A stretch of DNA of 64,000 nt from Entoloma clypeatum. Lineage: Eukaryota > Basidiomycota > Agaricomycetes > Agaricales > Entolomataceae. The stretch is from the NCBI GenBank assembly GCA_963565915.1, contig OY751490.1, positions 3,410,001 through 3,474,000 on the forward strand. Reading direction: 5' to 3'. Shown here in pieces: positions 22,191 to 33,524 of the stretch (positions within the stretch are counted from its first letter, which is position 1; every line of letters starts with the position of its first letter). Position numbers and translations under genes: made by a program. Under the pieces are notes generated by a model. It was not told the origin of the DNA. It searched no databases and saw nothing but the letters and a program-made list of their open reading frames with translations.

Positions 22191-23209
22191 GGAGTGGAGG
22201 TGGGGGATAAAAAGAACTGTGGGAACGTTTTGCTGGCCGTCAACTTATGGTTCAACTTTTGGCGATTGCCGAGGTGCTCAGCAGTCAATGCCAAGTGAGT
22301 GTGTCGTTGAAACTCACGGCCTCAATGCCCAAACCATGGCATCACAGCCTCAAATATACTTATTAACTGACCTAGGGATGTTTATAAACCTATAAGAAGT
22401 ATATATACAGTTAGATATATGAGCCATGTATGGTAGAGAGTCTGGGCAGCAAATTGATGTATCAAATCACACTGTAAATCATTATAAACAGTGCATCATG
22501 AGTTACCTCAAACACAAAAAACATCATTTTGTCACTTTCTCCTTTCCACAACCCCTTGAAACTACATGTAGTAAATATATACTATTGCAACATTGTATGT
22601 AAACCTATTCAGACCATGCAAATAAAATTCAAGGACTTAATAAGGTGAATATAAGCAAAATAGGTCGAAAATTTGACCAGAAAATTTTACTTCAGCTTTG
22701 GATTCTCCTCATTCAGGGGACCTCACAGCACATCTGTTTTTCAAATTTGGTGCATTCATTATGGAGATATAACACTTTTACTGAAATATGCACATTTCAT
22801 CATTTCTATCTTATCTAGAGATCCAAAAATTATACAAGGTGTTTCAGAAGCTGAATACATATATATTGATGAGTTCTATCATGTTAAACTATTATTAGAT
22901 CATGAGGAAGGCACTGCATGTGCCTGCACAATGCATTTGCACATTGTTTACCATTGTTTGGTGTAAAGCGTTGCATCGCTATATGCTCAAATCCATGGCA
23001 AAAATTCATAGAATAAATACATATTTATTGACATATGATACTCTGGTACATAATTGATATAGTCTGTAAGCTTACTTCCTCCTGTGTAGCCATATTAAGG
23101 AGAAATGCGATGTTTTTTAAGTTTGTTTACATATATTTGACACATTTGATGCGCGCGTGTCGCGCATCATCCAACGTCAAATTGACGCATCCACCCATTG
23201 CTCACTCCG
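22191..23209. other. Unassigned AT-rich spacer before gypsy-2
   Basis: About 1 kb with no supported gene. Near its right end is a short hairpin GATGCGCG...CGCGCATC at about 23149-23169, which could be part of a small inverted-repeat element. Confidence 0.4.
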
Positions 23210-23610
23210 TGTTATGCTTAACAAACCGTTCCAAGGTTCGGGCAGAGTATGCAGGAAGTGGAAAGGCGAAGAGCAAAGTGATTGCTAAATCTAAGGAATC
23301 TACTACAGTACAAGAGGTTTATATAGGTACTGACTATAGGCGGTAGTGGATGAGTCAGTACTGCGGAAGGCAGTGTGCATGAGTAAGGCGACTGCAGAAG
23401 GCTATGTACAGTGAGTAAGCTGACTGCGGAAGGCGAGTCAGCGCGGGAGCGAAGTATACTAAAGGGGATGACGAAGTAATGTAATGAGTCAGACTGGGAA
23501 CCGAAGGTTGCGAAAGTAGATATTAGACATAGTAAGTTCGTAAGAGGGCGCCGAGTCGGGCTGATAAGTAAAAGATATGATGTGGTCCTCATACCGTAGA
23601 GTCCGTAACA
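23210..23610 (-). repeat. 3' LTR of gypsy-2
   Basis: 401 bp, TG...CA ends. Just inside it (23611-23623), read on the minus strand, is the purine run GGAGAGGGGAAC, the expected polypurine tract for plus-strand priming. Confidence 0.95.
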
Positions 23611-23623
23611 TGTTCCCCTCTCC
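23611..23623 (-). promoter_or_regulatory. Polypurine tract of gypsy-2
   Basis: Minus-strand GGAGAGGGGAACA directly next to the 3' LTR. The same position in gypsy-3 (49785-49797) reads GAGGAGGGGAACA. Position and purine content fit the plus-strand primer of LTR retroelements. Confidence 0.75.
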
Positions 23624-23644
23624 AAGCTCTGTGTCCTCACAGAG

Positions 23645-24016
23645 TCACTGTCCCCATCCCTCGTTGTTGCCGGGATCGGACCATTTCGGACTCTCCTTGA
23701 GGCTCCAATCATATATCAACTCCTCGTTGATGGCTACAGCAAGTTTGAGGCCTTTGATAGCCAGCCAAATACGTCGATTCTCGATCATGAGGGTGCTGGT
23801 GTAGTTTCCGAGAATTTGTTTTTCCTTGGGACTCAGGGCGACGGGTAGGTTGGACAGCGAGTGGAGCCGGATATGCATCTGGCGATGGAGGAGGTCGGCA
23901 AGGGAAGTTTCGAGAGCGTGGATTTGGTCTCTCATGGAGAGTGCCTCGTTCATGAGGGCGGCGATGGCGGGGTTGATGTCGGTGGTGGAGGTGGAGGTGA
24001 CGATGGTGTTTGACAT
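23645..24016 (-). CDS. gypsy-2 extra ORF downstream of pol
   Basis: 123-residue frame in sense orientation between pol and the 3' LTR, where env or other third ORFs sit in some retroelements. A counterpart lies at the same place in gypsy-3. Shared blocks include EALSMRDQIHALETS and HRQMHIRLH, then AxENRR and a C-terminus with WxDPxxNxGW. Overall roughly 60% of residues match by eye, and insertions or deletions are few, suggesting the frame was selected. It looks helical, with no signal peptide or membrane segment, so it is not an envelope. Function unknown. Confidence 0.6.
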   Translation of the reverse strand: MSNTIVTSTSTTDINPAIAALMNEALSMRDQIHALETSLADLLHRQMHIRLHSLSNLPVALSPKEKQILGNYTSTLMIENRRIWLAIKGLKLAVAINEELIYDWSLKESPKWSDPGNNEGWGQ

Positions 24017-24150
24017 GGCGGTGAGGATGGTTGAGAGATAAAAGAAGAATGGGGTGGCTATATTGGGCAGGGAGAAGACTAGAGCGGGGAACTCGGTGTG
24101 TGTTTGACTGATGAGGTCGATACTGTCATGGGTTTTTGAGAACTCGTCTT

Positions 24151-27100
24151 TTATTGTGGTCGAGACGGGTTTTGCCGATGGAAATCACGGATCAAATCTT
24201 GAGCGTTCTGAACATTAGCTCGAGGTTCCCATGTGTTCTCTTCTGGGCCATATCCTTCCCACTGAACGAGGTACTGGATCTTTCCGCGGAACTTTCGAGA
24301 GTCCAGGATCGTAGACACATGGTACTCTTCTTGTCCTTCGACGATGATCAGATCAGGGGCTGGTTTCTTTTTCTGGATGGCGTACTTCGGAGTTTCATAT
24401 GGTGACAACAGGGTCTCGTTGAACACAGGGTGAATCATCTTCCAAGTCTTCGGAAGATCAAGAAGGTACGCGCTAGCTCCTTTCTTCTCTAGGACTTTGA
24501 ATGGTCCATGTCGGAGTGCATCAAGTTTCTTTGAGGGTCGATCAATCCTGATGTTAGTCCCTTCCAGCCACACCTTGTCTCCGATGCGGTAGTCCCAAGA
24601 CGGACTTCGCCGTGTGTCAACTGTCTTCTTCATCTGATCCTGTGCTTGTTTCAGCGCAGCATTGGCTTCTTCTCGTGCCTGTTTGAGTTTTTTCAAGAAG
24701 TCGTTGGCAGCCGGATTGGTATCTTCTAACACGAGTTCTCCCTTCCACGGATGTAAACCGTAGTTGAGGTAGAATGGGGTGTGCTTCGTTGCCTGATGTT
24801 CTTTGTCATTGTACTGGAACTCTGCGATTGCGATCCATTCAGCCCAATCATCCTGTAGGTGGTTGACAAAGTTTCGTAAGAATGCTTCTGTTTCCTGATG
24901 TGATCGCTTGGCCTGTCCATCAGTCTGTGGGTGGTATGTGGTGGACAGGTTCCTCTTGATCCCTAACATGCGGCAGAGTATCTCCATGAACTTCGCGGCG
25001 AACTGCGGTCCCCTATCACTGATGATCTTCTTGGGGATCCCATGAAGCTTCCATATCTGATCCCGATAGATCTTGGCTAATCCTTCAGCCGATAGTTCCA
25101 CGGTTGTCGGAATGAGGTGAAGCATCTTTGAATGTCTATCCGTGATGACCAGAATTGCGTTTTTTCCATCAGATTCTGGTATCGGTCCCACGACGTCGAT
25201 TCCTATGTCTTCCCATGGGTGACTTGGTGCTGCATGGGGATGTAGCGGAGCATGTCGCTTTTGTCGGTTAATCTTGTTGCATTGACAAGTGTCGCAACCC
25301 TTCACGTACTTCTTCACATCATGCAGTATGGTAGGCCACCAGTAGGTGCGAGTGAGGAGTTCATGTGTCCGGTACTGTCCTGGATGTCCGGCCACTGGTG
25401 CATCGTGTGACTTGAACATCAATTCTTGTCGTAATTGTGGATCTGGCGGGACATAGACTCGTTTGCCTGCATATGTGATGCCGTTTTCCTGTTGATACCA
25501 ATGAGGATTCTTCTTTAGACCCTGGGCTACTTCTGTCTCCATGCGGTTTGAACCCTTGATGCGTGCGATCCACGGATTTTCGATGGTTGTGACGTTTCCA
25601 ATTTTGATGGAATCAGATGTTTCACCCCCTTCAAAGAATTGTTCCTCCGTGAACATCTCCATTTGTACCACATCTTCTGATTCCAACCGTTTCAAGAATA
25701 GTCCCTCCTTGAGCATTTGGTCACTGTCCTGTGGTTCGAGTTCTGCTTCATACCAGGGTAAGCGTGACAGGATGTCCGCTTTCGCATTGGTCTTGCCGGG
25801 CACATGCCGTAATTTGAAGTCATAGTCTTGTAACTTCATTTTCCAGCGTCGCTGTCGTTGATTCAGGTCCTGGGGACGACGGAAATATTTTCCAGGTTCT
25901 TGTGATCGGTCAAGATCTCGAAACGTTCCCTGGCTTCAAGCAGATAGTGTCTCCAATCTTTCAATGCTTCCACAACTGCCAGGAGTTCCTTGTCGTATAT
26001 CTCGTAATTCTGTTCGGCCGCGGACATGGTCCGCGACAAGAACGCGATGGGGTGCCATAGCCCGATGCATCGGTTTCAACCCTGAACTGTCCCTCTGGTT
26101 TCGGTAATGCCAAGACTGGTGCCGATGTAATTGCCCGTATGAGACCTTCAAAAGCTTGCTGCTCTGTTGGTCCCCAAGTAAATGCCGTACCACCTGTGAG
26201 CGCGGTGAGAGGTTTCACAATGTTTGAGTACCCTTCAATAAAACGTCGATAGAAGTTGGCAAATCCAAGAAACTTCTGAACTTCCTTTTTTGATGTGGGT
26301 GCTCGCCAGTTTCGAATTGTATCCACCTTCTCAGTTTCCATCTCGACACGTCCCTCACCAACCACATATCCCAGTATAGGACATTTCGTTACTTCCCATA
26401 AACACTTCTTCTCCTTTAGGAACAAATCATTGTCCGATAGGATCTGTAGAATTTCTTCAGTGTTTCGCGCGAGTTCTTCCTTGGTTTTGCCGATAACCAC
26501 AATGTCATCCATGTAGATCACGCAGATACGTCGGCGGATCTGGTCCCGGAATAGACTAGCCATCATTCGAGAGAACGTTCCCGGGGAGTTGCAAAGACCA
26601 AAAAACATGACCAATGGTTCGAACAATCCTCGACTGGTGAGGAAGGCAGCTTTCCATTCATCGCCCTCCTTAATCCGGACATTGTTATAACCCCACATGA
26701 TGTCCATTTTATTGAAGTAGACCGCATCTTTCAGTACGTCCAAGAGATCGGATATTCGTGGGAGTGGGAACTTGTCTTTGACCGTGAATTTATTGACCAT
26801 GTGGTAATCTTGTACCAATCGTTTGGAGCCATCCTTCTTGTTGATGAAGAAGCAAGGGGAGGCATAAGGGGATTTGGACAGGCGGATCTTTCCTGTTGCT
26901 AGACCCTCGTTGATGAATGTGTCCAATTCCTCTTGTTCCTTTTGCGTCATAGGATATGTATTTCCCCCTAGTTCCTTTGGTGCGTCCGGTGTAAGTTCAA
27001 TACCATGGTCCCATTCCCTTTCCTTTGGGATCTTATCAAAGTTCTCTTTCTCGAAAAGATGAGCAAATCGTTCGACATATGAGGGTCGTTTGGTTGTGGG

Positions 27101-27721
27101 AGGTGGTGTGGGAGTGACAGCTTCCAAGATAGGGTCTCCAGGCTTCCATTTCTGATCCGACCTTTTGGGTGCATCTTTGTCGCGCACCTCAACCATGCGA
27201 ACCCGGTGTTTGCGACCATTAAGGTTAATCCTGAAATCTGAGTGTTTGGTTCGACATGTTGTTGGGCACCGGTTAAATGTTACCGTGCCGGTTGTCCAAT
27301 TGATTGTGGGGTTGTGGTGTACCAACCAGTCATGTCCCAAGAGCATGTCCGTCCTCCCAATGTCCAGTACCATTGCTTCCATGGTTTCCTGATGTGCTCC
27401 CAAATCCAGTTTGACTTCGGCAAGTTGGCTCGCTTTCTGTTGTCGATTTGGTGATCCATCCGCATTTAGAATTGCTATGGGTGGTATTCCTCACGTGGGG
27501 AGGTTCTGTTCGCGTACTATTCTGGGATGAATGCATGTGCGTTCACATCCGCTGTCAACCTCAGGTCGGATAACCTTTGGTCCTCGTCGTGTTTTGAGCT
27601 GAGCTAACAGCCTGATTTCTCGTCTTTTTGGAGGGTTATCTCCCTTCACAATCTTAGTTGACGCAGCGGCTCGCTTGGCAGGGATGACATAGGTTCTATT
27701 GTCTGCAGTCATACAAGGCAA
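24151..27721 (-). pseudogene. pol: gypsy-2 pol, broken
   Basis: Protease from 27721 to the TGA at 27491-27493 (DSGC active site). Reverse transcriptase runs from 27403 with YMDDIV near 26510. The RNase H region is broken near 26056, where 40 bases present in gypsy-1 are missing, and near 25890 by two extra bases. The remainder at 24151-25839 is intact: integrase zinc finger ([20 protein letters not shown]...CDTCQC), catalytic core ([25 protein letters not shown]) and a C-terminal chromodomain ([17 protein letters not shown]). The chromodomain targets such elements to heterochromatin marks. Confidence 0.93.
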
Positions 27722-27762
27722 GCAAGTCCGTTTAATAGATAAGGGTCGCGACTTAGTGTCGT

Positions 27763-28629
27763 TTAGTCGGACCCTTCGGGAAAATCCTTCTCGTCGGCTT
27801 CTAAGATTGTGGTTTCATCATTCTCGGTATCTTCCTCGGACACCTTCCTAATCCTTCTGGAGTTCTTCTTCGGTTTGCGGCAGTTGCGCGCGATATGGCC
27901 TTCTTGGTCACAGTTGAAACACTTGCGACCATCTTTCTTCTTTGGAGCGCTACAGTCTTTAGCCAGATGACCGAAGCGCTGACAGTTGTAGCAACGGGCT
28001 ACTCCTGCTTTGTCGATCTCCATGGCCTTGCCCTGACCACCATAAGTGGTACCCGATCCGGTGCGCATGTCGCCGCCGCCTCGGATGACCAGTGCATGTC
28101 CTTCCATCTGTCGTCCCTTGTTTCGGATCTCCTTTGCGTAATCGGTGTACGTCTTGCCATCGCTGGCCACTTGTTCAGAGATTCTGCGGTTGACGTTCTT
28201 CTCTAGGATGTATTTCCCAGTTTCTTCGCCAAGGTTTGACAGTTTCAAGAGTTCTTCAAATTCATCCAAGAATTCATCAACAGTGCGTTTCTCTTGTTTC
28301 AGGACTTCGAGTCTCGCTTTGGCAGCGACCAACTTGTTGGCGATGGAGAATCGTGTGGCGATATCATTGGAAAAACCTAGCCAGGTGATGTTCTCGTTGT
28401 CAACAGCAAGAGCGTCTAACTTGTTACTGGCCCAGTGCCTGCCGGACCCTTCCATCATGCGGGATAGTACCGCAAGAATCTTCTGATCGTCTGTGAGGCT
28501 CTTTTGGAACCTGATGTATAGTTTGGTGGCTTTCCACCACTCGTCAAAGGTGTATCTGTCCTTGAACATCCCAGGATCCTTGATGATCTTGGATGTATCC
28601 ATTGTTTGTACAGCCGGAGCTTCTGCCAT
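27763..28629 (-). CDS. gag: gypsy-2 Gag nucleocapsid protein
   Basis: 288 residues, intact, nearly the same as the gypsy-1 Gag, with the two CCHC knuckles CYNCQRFGHLAKDC and CFNCDQEGHIARNC. It could still serve in trans for related elements although its own pol is damaged. Confidence 0.93.
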   Translation of the reverse strand: MAEAPAVQTMDTSKIIKDPGMFKDRYTFDEWWKATKLYIRFQKSLTDDQKILAVLSRMMEGSGRHWASNKLDALAVDNENITWLGFSNDIATRFSIANKLVAAKARLEVLKQEKRTVDEFLDEFEELLKLSNLGEETGKYILEKNVNRRISEQVASDGKTYTDYAKEIRNKGRQMEGHALVIRGGGDMRTGSGTTYGGQGKAMEIDKAGVARCYNCQRFGHLAKDCSAPKKKDGRKCFNCDQEGHIARNCRKPKKNSRRIRKVSEEDTENDETTILEADEKDFPEGSD

Positions 28630-28631
28630 GT

Positions 28632-29216
28632 CTAGAGTCTGCGGAGGAGAAGAGGAGTCGGGTTGTTGGGATGAAGATGGGGTTCGGGATACAGGTAAGG
28701 ATTGAAAATGAGTCCCTGTTCTAGGCGTCTGTTTGATATCTGACTGCGCGGAGTCAAAAGTAAATTCGTCAGGGGACTCGTCAGCGGAATCGGTGGCAAA
28801 ACGTTCAGAGTATTTCCTCTGTAAATCTCTAAGGAATCTCTGTTCCTGCGTGTCTGTTGGTCTCGAGAAGGGGTCAAGTCTCTCGTTTCGTGCCCAGCGG
28901 TTGTACTCGGTTTGTTGTTCTTCGATGGTGAAGTGGGCGTAGATCTGCTGCTTCGAGTAAGACGTGATGATGTGGCTCTGGGACGTCTCGATGTGAGCGT
29001 CCTAATCAATCTTCTGATAACGGTTGTCTGGACACCGATAAACTCTCTGATCTCTGTGATCCAACCTGTCTGAGGTCCTTCTTGAACGCGAAAGCTTTCG
29101 AGTTCATTCTGTCGGGCGTTGTAACGCGCGATCTGGTGTTGCCGAGCAAGATGGATGCTCTCTGCTATCTCGCCGTGGGGGCGATGCTCGTCGCTGTCCA
29201 GTTCTTTGTCAAGCAC
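28632..29216 (-). CDS. gypsy-2 leader ORF (ORF0)
   Basis: Counterpart of the gypsy-1 leader ORF. The position of the gypsy-1 start codon is ACG here, so the first ATG in frame gives 194 residues; the frame itself is open further upstream toward the LTR. It ends two bases before the gag ATG. No recognised domain. Confidence 0.5.
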   Translation of the reverse strand: MLDKELDSDEHRPHGEIAESIHLARQHQIARYNARQNELESFRVQEGPQTGWITEIREFIGVQTTVIRRLIRTLTSRRPRATSSRLTRSSRSTPTSPSKNNKPSTTAGHETRDLTPSRDQQTRRNRDSLEIYRGNTLNVLPPIPLTSPLTNLLLTPRSQISNRRLEQGLIFNPYLYPEPHLHPNNPTPLLLRRL

Positions 29217-29407
29217 CTGCTGTAGGATGCGATGGATCTCCGATTCGATGTACTGCTGGATGAGTGTAAAATCGATACTGTCTCGAGGACTTAGCTCCTC
29301 CTGTCGGGCTTCTGGCGTGCTGAATGGGTTACTGGTGAAGTCTTCAAAGAAGCGCGACGTCTTGACTCGTCTGGTAGTTGCTCTCTTCGCTCTGGGCGAA
29401 CCTAACG

Positions 29408-29418
29408 AGATTTAGCAA
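29408..29418 (-). promoter_or_regulatory. Self-complementary primer-binding site of gypsy-2
   Basis: Same 11-base arrangement as in gypsy-1: TTGCTAAATCT two bases inside the LTR, complementary to AGATTTAGCAA downstream of the TATATAA box in the LTR. Confidence 0.6.
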
Positions 29419-29420
29419 CT

Positions 29421-29821
29421 TGTTATGCTTAACAAACCGTTCCAAGGTTCGGGCAGAGTATGCAGGAAGTGGAAAGGCGAAGAGCAAAGTGATTGCTAAA
29501 TCTAAGGAATCTACTATAGTACAATAGGTTTATATAGGTACTGACTATAGGCGATAGCGGATGAGTCAGTACTGCGGAAGGCAGTGCGCATGAGTAAGGC
29601 GACTGCGGAAGGCTATGTACAGTGAGTAAGCTGACTGCGGAAAGCGAGTCAGCGCGGGAGCGAAGTATACTAAAGGGGATGACGAAGTAATGTAATGAGT
29701 CAGACTGGGAACCGAAGGTTGCGAAAGTAGATATTAGACATAGTAAGTTCGTAAGAGAGTGCCGAGTCGGGCTGATAAGTAAAAGATATGACGTGGTCCT
29801 CATACCGTAGAGTCTGTAACA
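29421..29821 (-). repeat. 5' LTR of gypsy-2
   Basis: 401 bp with TG...CA ends. It carries private variants (GTCTGTAAC at its right end and GAGAGTGCC inside) that are absent from the other LTR copies but present in the LTR scrap at 63,480-63,541. The primer-binding site follows at 29408-29418 and matches 29493-29503 in the LTR as a reverse complement over 11 bases. Confidence 0.95.
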
Positions 29822-30029
29822 CTCCGCAATGAGAGGCACACAGATATAACAAAAATAACACAGTAATAATAGTACAGATACAACAAAAATAGCACTGTAA
29901 ACACAGATACAAAAAAATAACACGGTAATCATATGTTTTAGCTATGTTTTCACCATGTTTCACTCAATTCTTAACCTTTGTGACTCTGAGCAAGAGACAC
30001 CATGGATTGAGTAGTGTTCAAGGGTCACA
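29822..30029. other. Spacer between gypsy-2 and the KDZ terminus
   Basis: AT-rich, with repeats of the type ACAGATACAACAAAAATA. It is duplicated at 63,270-63,478, outside the terminus of the right KDZ copy, so the duplication includes flanking DNA. Confidence 0.7.
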
Positions 30030-30200
30030 TAGTCAACCTACATTGTACCGTCTTAGATGGTCCAGCGAAGCCATACATTGTATCATCGCAGACGGCCGCA
30101 GCGGGCCCACTGTAGCTCCAGCGAATGAACCTTAAATTGTAAGGCTTAGTAAGCAGAGTAGGACAGTCTTGTACAATACTTCTACTAGCACTGCCGGTCA
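30030..30200 (+). repeat. KDZ terminal repeat, left copy
   Basis: Begins TAGTCAACCTACATTGTACC. The same terminus occurs at 42,747 in direct orientation (about 90% identical) and at 63,269 in inverted orientation (nearly identical). The shared edge at TAGTCAACC defines the probable element end. Confidence 0.75.
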
Positions 30201-30912
30201 ATAATATATTGGGTATATCCGAATGACCTGTGCATGGATTCAGATGACCCAGGGCTTGTTTTAAAGCCGGTCCACCAGACATCGACCGGCGCACCTACAA
30301 TTTTGATTGACCGGCACATTCCCTGCCACATTCATCTATATTGGGTATATCTCACTGACCTTTCTCGCATGCGGTATGGGTGCTGGTGCAACCGGCACTA
30401 TTTTGTCGCATCACCAGCAGCTTAACCCTGTAAACTGGTACAACCGGACATCGACCAGCACCATGACTGGCACCTACAATTTTGATGGACCAGCACATTC
30501 CCTGCCACATTCATCTATATTGGGTATATCTCACTGACCTTTCTCGTGTGCGGTATGGGTGCCAGTATTGGTGCCAGTTGGGACCCAAAATTTCGAGGCA
30601 CCGGCACAAGTCCCAGTCACATCTTGGTGGACTGGCACACCCGGCACTATATTGTTGCATCACCAGCAACTTAACACTGTGCAACTAAACCTTTTTTTAT
30701 TCGCAGGAGTAGATGGTCATCAAACCCAACCCATTGTTAACATGGTTGTCAGCAACCGACATTACTTGAACACTGTGTAGTCAATTACTGGAACTCCCAG
30801 TGGGTATCCAGCCATGGTGCACCAGCAACTGAACATGTCCTCAAGTGATAACACAAAGGAATCTAGTCACATACAAAGGCCAGATTAACAACGCATACAT
30901 GTACAAGGCAAA
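30201..30912. repeat. Subterminal array of CCGGCA-type motifs
   Basis: Non-coding. Dense in ACCGGCA, GTGCCGG and the decayed forms CTGGCA and CCAGCA, and in a longer phrase built on CACATTCATCTATATTGGG that is repeated near 30,325 and 30,505. It corresponds to 62,387-63,098 on the right. Confidence 0.75.
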
Positions 30913-32997
30913 TTATGAACTATAGTCATCTGGGTCAGGATAATGTTGAAAGTCTGCAAATGTGAACCGAGATTGAGCACTGAGTACCTCATTATTTGCT
31001 TGGGCCAATTGATTAGAGTCAACTTCACCATCGGAATCATCAGAGAGTAGTGCGCAATGTGCACCATGAGCAGCAACTGATGATGATGAGAAGCCGGCTT
31101 CGTCAGATTCGTCTGCATCCATCAGGGCACAGTGAGCATCACACGGGGAGATGGATGACGAGGATGATGATTCTCTGTCAGAATCATTATCCATCAAAGC
31201 AAGACAGATATCGCAAGCAGAGATTGAGGATGATGATGATGATGATGATGATGATTGCTCGTCATCAGCCATGAAGGCACGAAGCACGTCTTGAGCTGCA
31301 ACGGAGTGTGATCTATCACTTTCAGCAGGGGTTGGCAAGTGGGGGGCAGGGGCATGTGGTGTGGCACTGGGAGGCGATAGGACCCTGGTGGTGATGGTGG
31401 GATAACCATGTTCACCAGCATGTGGAATGGGATCGGCACCACTGGCACCTTCGATGTAACTGGCACCACTTACCCTCTGCAGCGGACTGGCACCACGGGC
31501 TGTTGTCAAGTGGGGGGCAGGGGCATGTGGTCTGGTACTGGGAGGCGATAGGACCCTGGTGCTGTGGGTGGAAGGAAAGACGGCAAGACTGGGAGTTGGA
31601 ACTAAATTACCATCTTCACCGGCATGTTGAATGGGACCAGCACCACCGGCACCTTCCATGGCACCGGCACGACTTGCTTCCTCCAGTGGACCAGCATGAC
31701 TTGCGCGACCGGCATGTTCAATGTGACCGGCACCACCGGCACTGTCCCTGGGACCAGCAGATGCAGACACAGGATGAGCCTCACTGGGATGGGGAGACAT
31801 AGTTACGCCACAATTTAGTGGCAATGGCATGTCGGTGTTCCCTCCCCTTGGCAATTCTCCTGGCAGTGCGCAACTGTAAGGCTCGCTGAGGGGAAACTCA
31901 CGGAAGTGCAGTGGAAAATCTCCAGGTGCAAGCTCTGGGACCATGTCATCGTCTTCCACTTGGGAGTACTGCAAGGCGCCGATGCTGCTTGGGCCTGGCC
32001 CCTCCGAGTACTCACCAACAGCCTTCCCATCCAGCAATGATTTGTCATAGCCCATGTGGGGCAGCAGGTGTTTTCTGCCATGTTGAGGGTGTTGTCGGGG
32101 GTCCCTGTCAGCTGCACGGAACAATTGCTGGATGTCGTCCGGTTTGAGGTCTGTTCCCCATGTCCACTTCAGTGATGAGTGTGAGACGAGACATTGATGT
32201 TTGGCATCGGCGTGTTGACTCAAGATCTTGGCCAGCTCGGCCCTACTCAGATTCTTCGGGACGGTCCCTTTAGGTTGTGAAGGCGTGATAGGCCGAGGGG
32301 CAGCCCTTTGTGCACGCAGCTGACGTGAGGAAGAGGGCAGTGGTGCTGGTGGTGGTAGTGGTGCTGGTGCTGGTGCTGATATTGATACAGGACCCGGTGA
32401 GGATACCATACCGGAGGCAATGAATCCAGTAGCCGTGTCCGTTCCTTCTTTTAGAAGAGCGGCTTCATACAACCTGTAGAAGGCTGAGGTACGCCGTGAC
32501 GTTCGAAGGTGCTGGTTCTTGGCTGCAGCCTCCTTTGCCTGAACATTGCGGCACAGTGCATGCAGGTGTCTGAGAGCACTTATCGCAGCATCGCGATACA
32601 ACCGACACTCATTGCAAGCAAGGTCGACCTCGGGCATCAGACTGAGAGAAAGCTGTACTGGATATTCACTGCTACCCGTGAATGCATGTGGTGGCCAGAG
32701 GTTTGATTGGGATACAACGTGATAATGTGCCAAGCAGTCGGGCAGCTGTTCCATGTTGAGGACTTGATTGGCTTGCACAGGCGAGTCACTTGTCCACCAA
32801 TCACAGAGATAGCTCTCGACCATGCCGGTCGGATGGCTGGGGTGTGAGCCGGCATCCAGGGTGAGCAACAAGTCCAAGGTGAGAGGTGGTGCATTGGGAG
32901 TCTCCAGCCAGTTCCAGGACAGATGCCAGGTAATGACTGGCACATCTACTGCTAGGCCGGATGCCATGGCAATACCAATGAATTGTAACAAAAACAT
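30913..32997 (-). CDS. KDZ-element ORF A, left copy
   Basis: 694-residue frame, counterpart of the gene at 60,290-62,386 and nearly identical to it. It lacks three residues in a Gly/Ala repeat and one Ser in the Ser run. See the right copy for the description. The better start is ten codons downstream (position about 32,967), where the context is GCCATGG. Confidence 0.7.
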   Translation of the reverse strand: MFLLQFIGIAMASGLAVDVPVITWHLSWNWLETPNAPPLTLDLLLTLDAGSHPSHPTGMVESYLCDWWTSDSPVQANQVLNMEQLPDCLAHYHVVSQSNLWPPHAFTGSSEYPVQLSLSLMPEVDLACNECRLYRDAAISALRHLHALCRNVQAKEAAAKNQHLRTSRRTSAFYRLYEAALLKEGTDTATGFIASGMVSSPGPVSISAPAPAPLPPPAPLPSSSRQLRAQRAAPRPITPSQPKGTVPKNLSRAELAKILSQHADAKHQCLVSHSSLKWTWGTDLKPDDIQQLFRAADRDPRQHPQHGRKHLLPHMGYDKSLLDGKAVGEYSEGPGPSSIGALQYSQVEDDDMVPELAPGDFPLHFREFPLSEPYSCALPGELPRGGNTDMPLPLNCGVTMSPHPSEAHPVSASAGPRDSAGGAGHIEHAGRASHAGPLEEASRAGAMEGAGGAGPIQHAGEDGNLVPTPSLAVFPSTHSTRVLSPPSTRPHAPAPHLTTARGASPLQRVSGASYIEGASGADPIPHAGEHGYPTITTRVLSPPSATPHAPAPHLPTPAESDRSHSVAAQDVLRAFMADDEQSSSSSSSSSSISACDICLALMDNDSDRESSSSSSISPCDAHCALMDADESDEAGFSSSSVAAHGAHCALLSDDSDGEVDSNQLAQANNEVLSAQSRFTFADFQHYPDPDDYSS

Positions 32998-33524
32998 CTA
33001 TGAGGCAATCTTATCAGCATGCGTTTATTGTGATGCAGTGGGTGTGACAGTCACAAGTTCATGTCACATGAGTTGGGGGATCCATTCTTCTTTGGTCCCT
33101 GTCATGGCATTGAGCATGGCATGAAAACGCGACTTGCAATATGACACAACCTCTTGTGGGTCCACAATAGAAGGAGTGCAGGTGGTTGGGGTGGAGGACA
33201 TGATGAATAGCACAATAATAATAATGTTGTGGTTGGAGATCAAGTTGATAAATCACGTGATCATAAAAATTTTCTGTTTACTAAAGTTAACACCAACCCG
33301 TTGCCGGCCAGAGGTTGCCGGCCAAAGATTGCCAGTAGAACGCAATGTGCCGGTTGTGTCGGTGGTGCAGGTCATTTACATTGATGGGGACATGAAGCCG
33401 GTAGAGTCTGCAGTGCCGGTTGCTAGTGCCGGTTGAGTCCATCATACTGGTTTCTGGTGCCGGATGGATACTGTGGCATACATCGTCTGTAAATTTACGC
33501 GTTACATACAACTGGACAGGGATG
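32998..33524. other. Spacer between ORF A and KDZ transposase, left copy
   Basis: Non-coding, with several ACCGGCA-type motifs. It holds the ORF A promoter and the transposase 3' end. Mirror image of 59,763-60,289. Confidence 0.6.

Larger units (their letters stand above)
23210..29821 (-). mobile_element. gypsy-2: full-length Ty3/gypsy chromovirus
   Basis: Complete element of 6612 bp on the minus strand with two 401-bp LTRs and the perfect 5-bp target duplication CTCCG (23205-23209 and 29822-29826). The order from 5' to 3' is leader ORF, gag, pol and a small downstream ORF. The LTRs differ at about 11 of 401 positions, nearly all transitions, so it is older than gypsy-3. Pol carries a stop, a 40-base deletion and a small insertion, so it is probably not autonomous. 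Confidence 0.97.

Noticed and set aside
21506..22294. Long minus-strand frames of 80-178 residues rich in Pro, Asn, Ala and Gln
   Set aside because: They arise from the ~20-bp minisatellite, appear in all three frames and have no non-repeat part.
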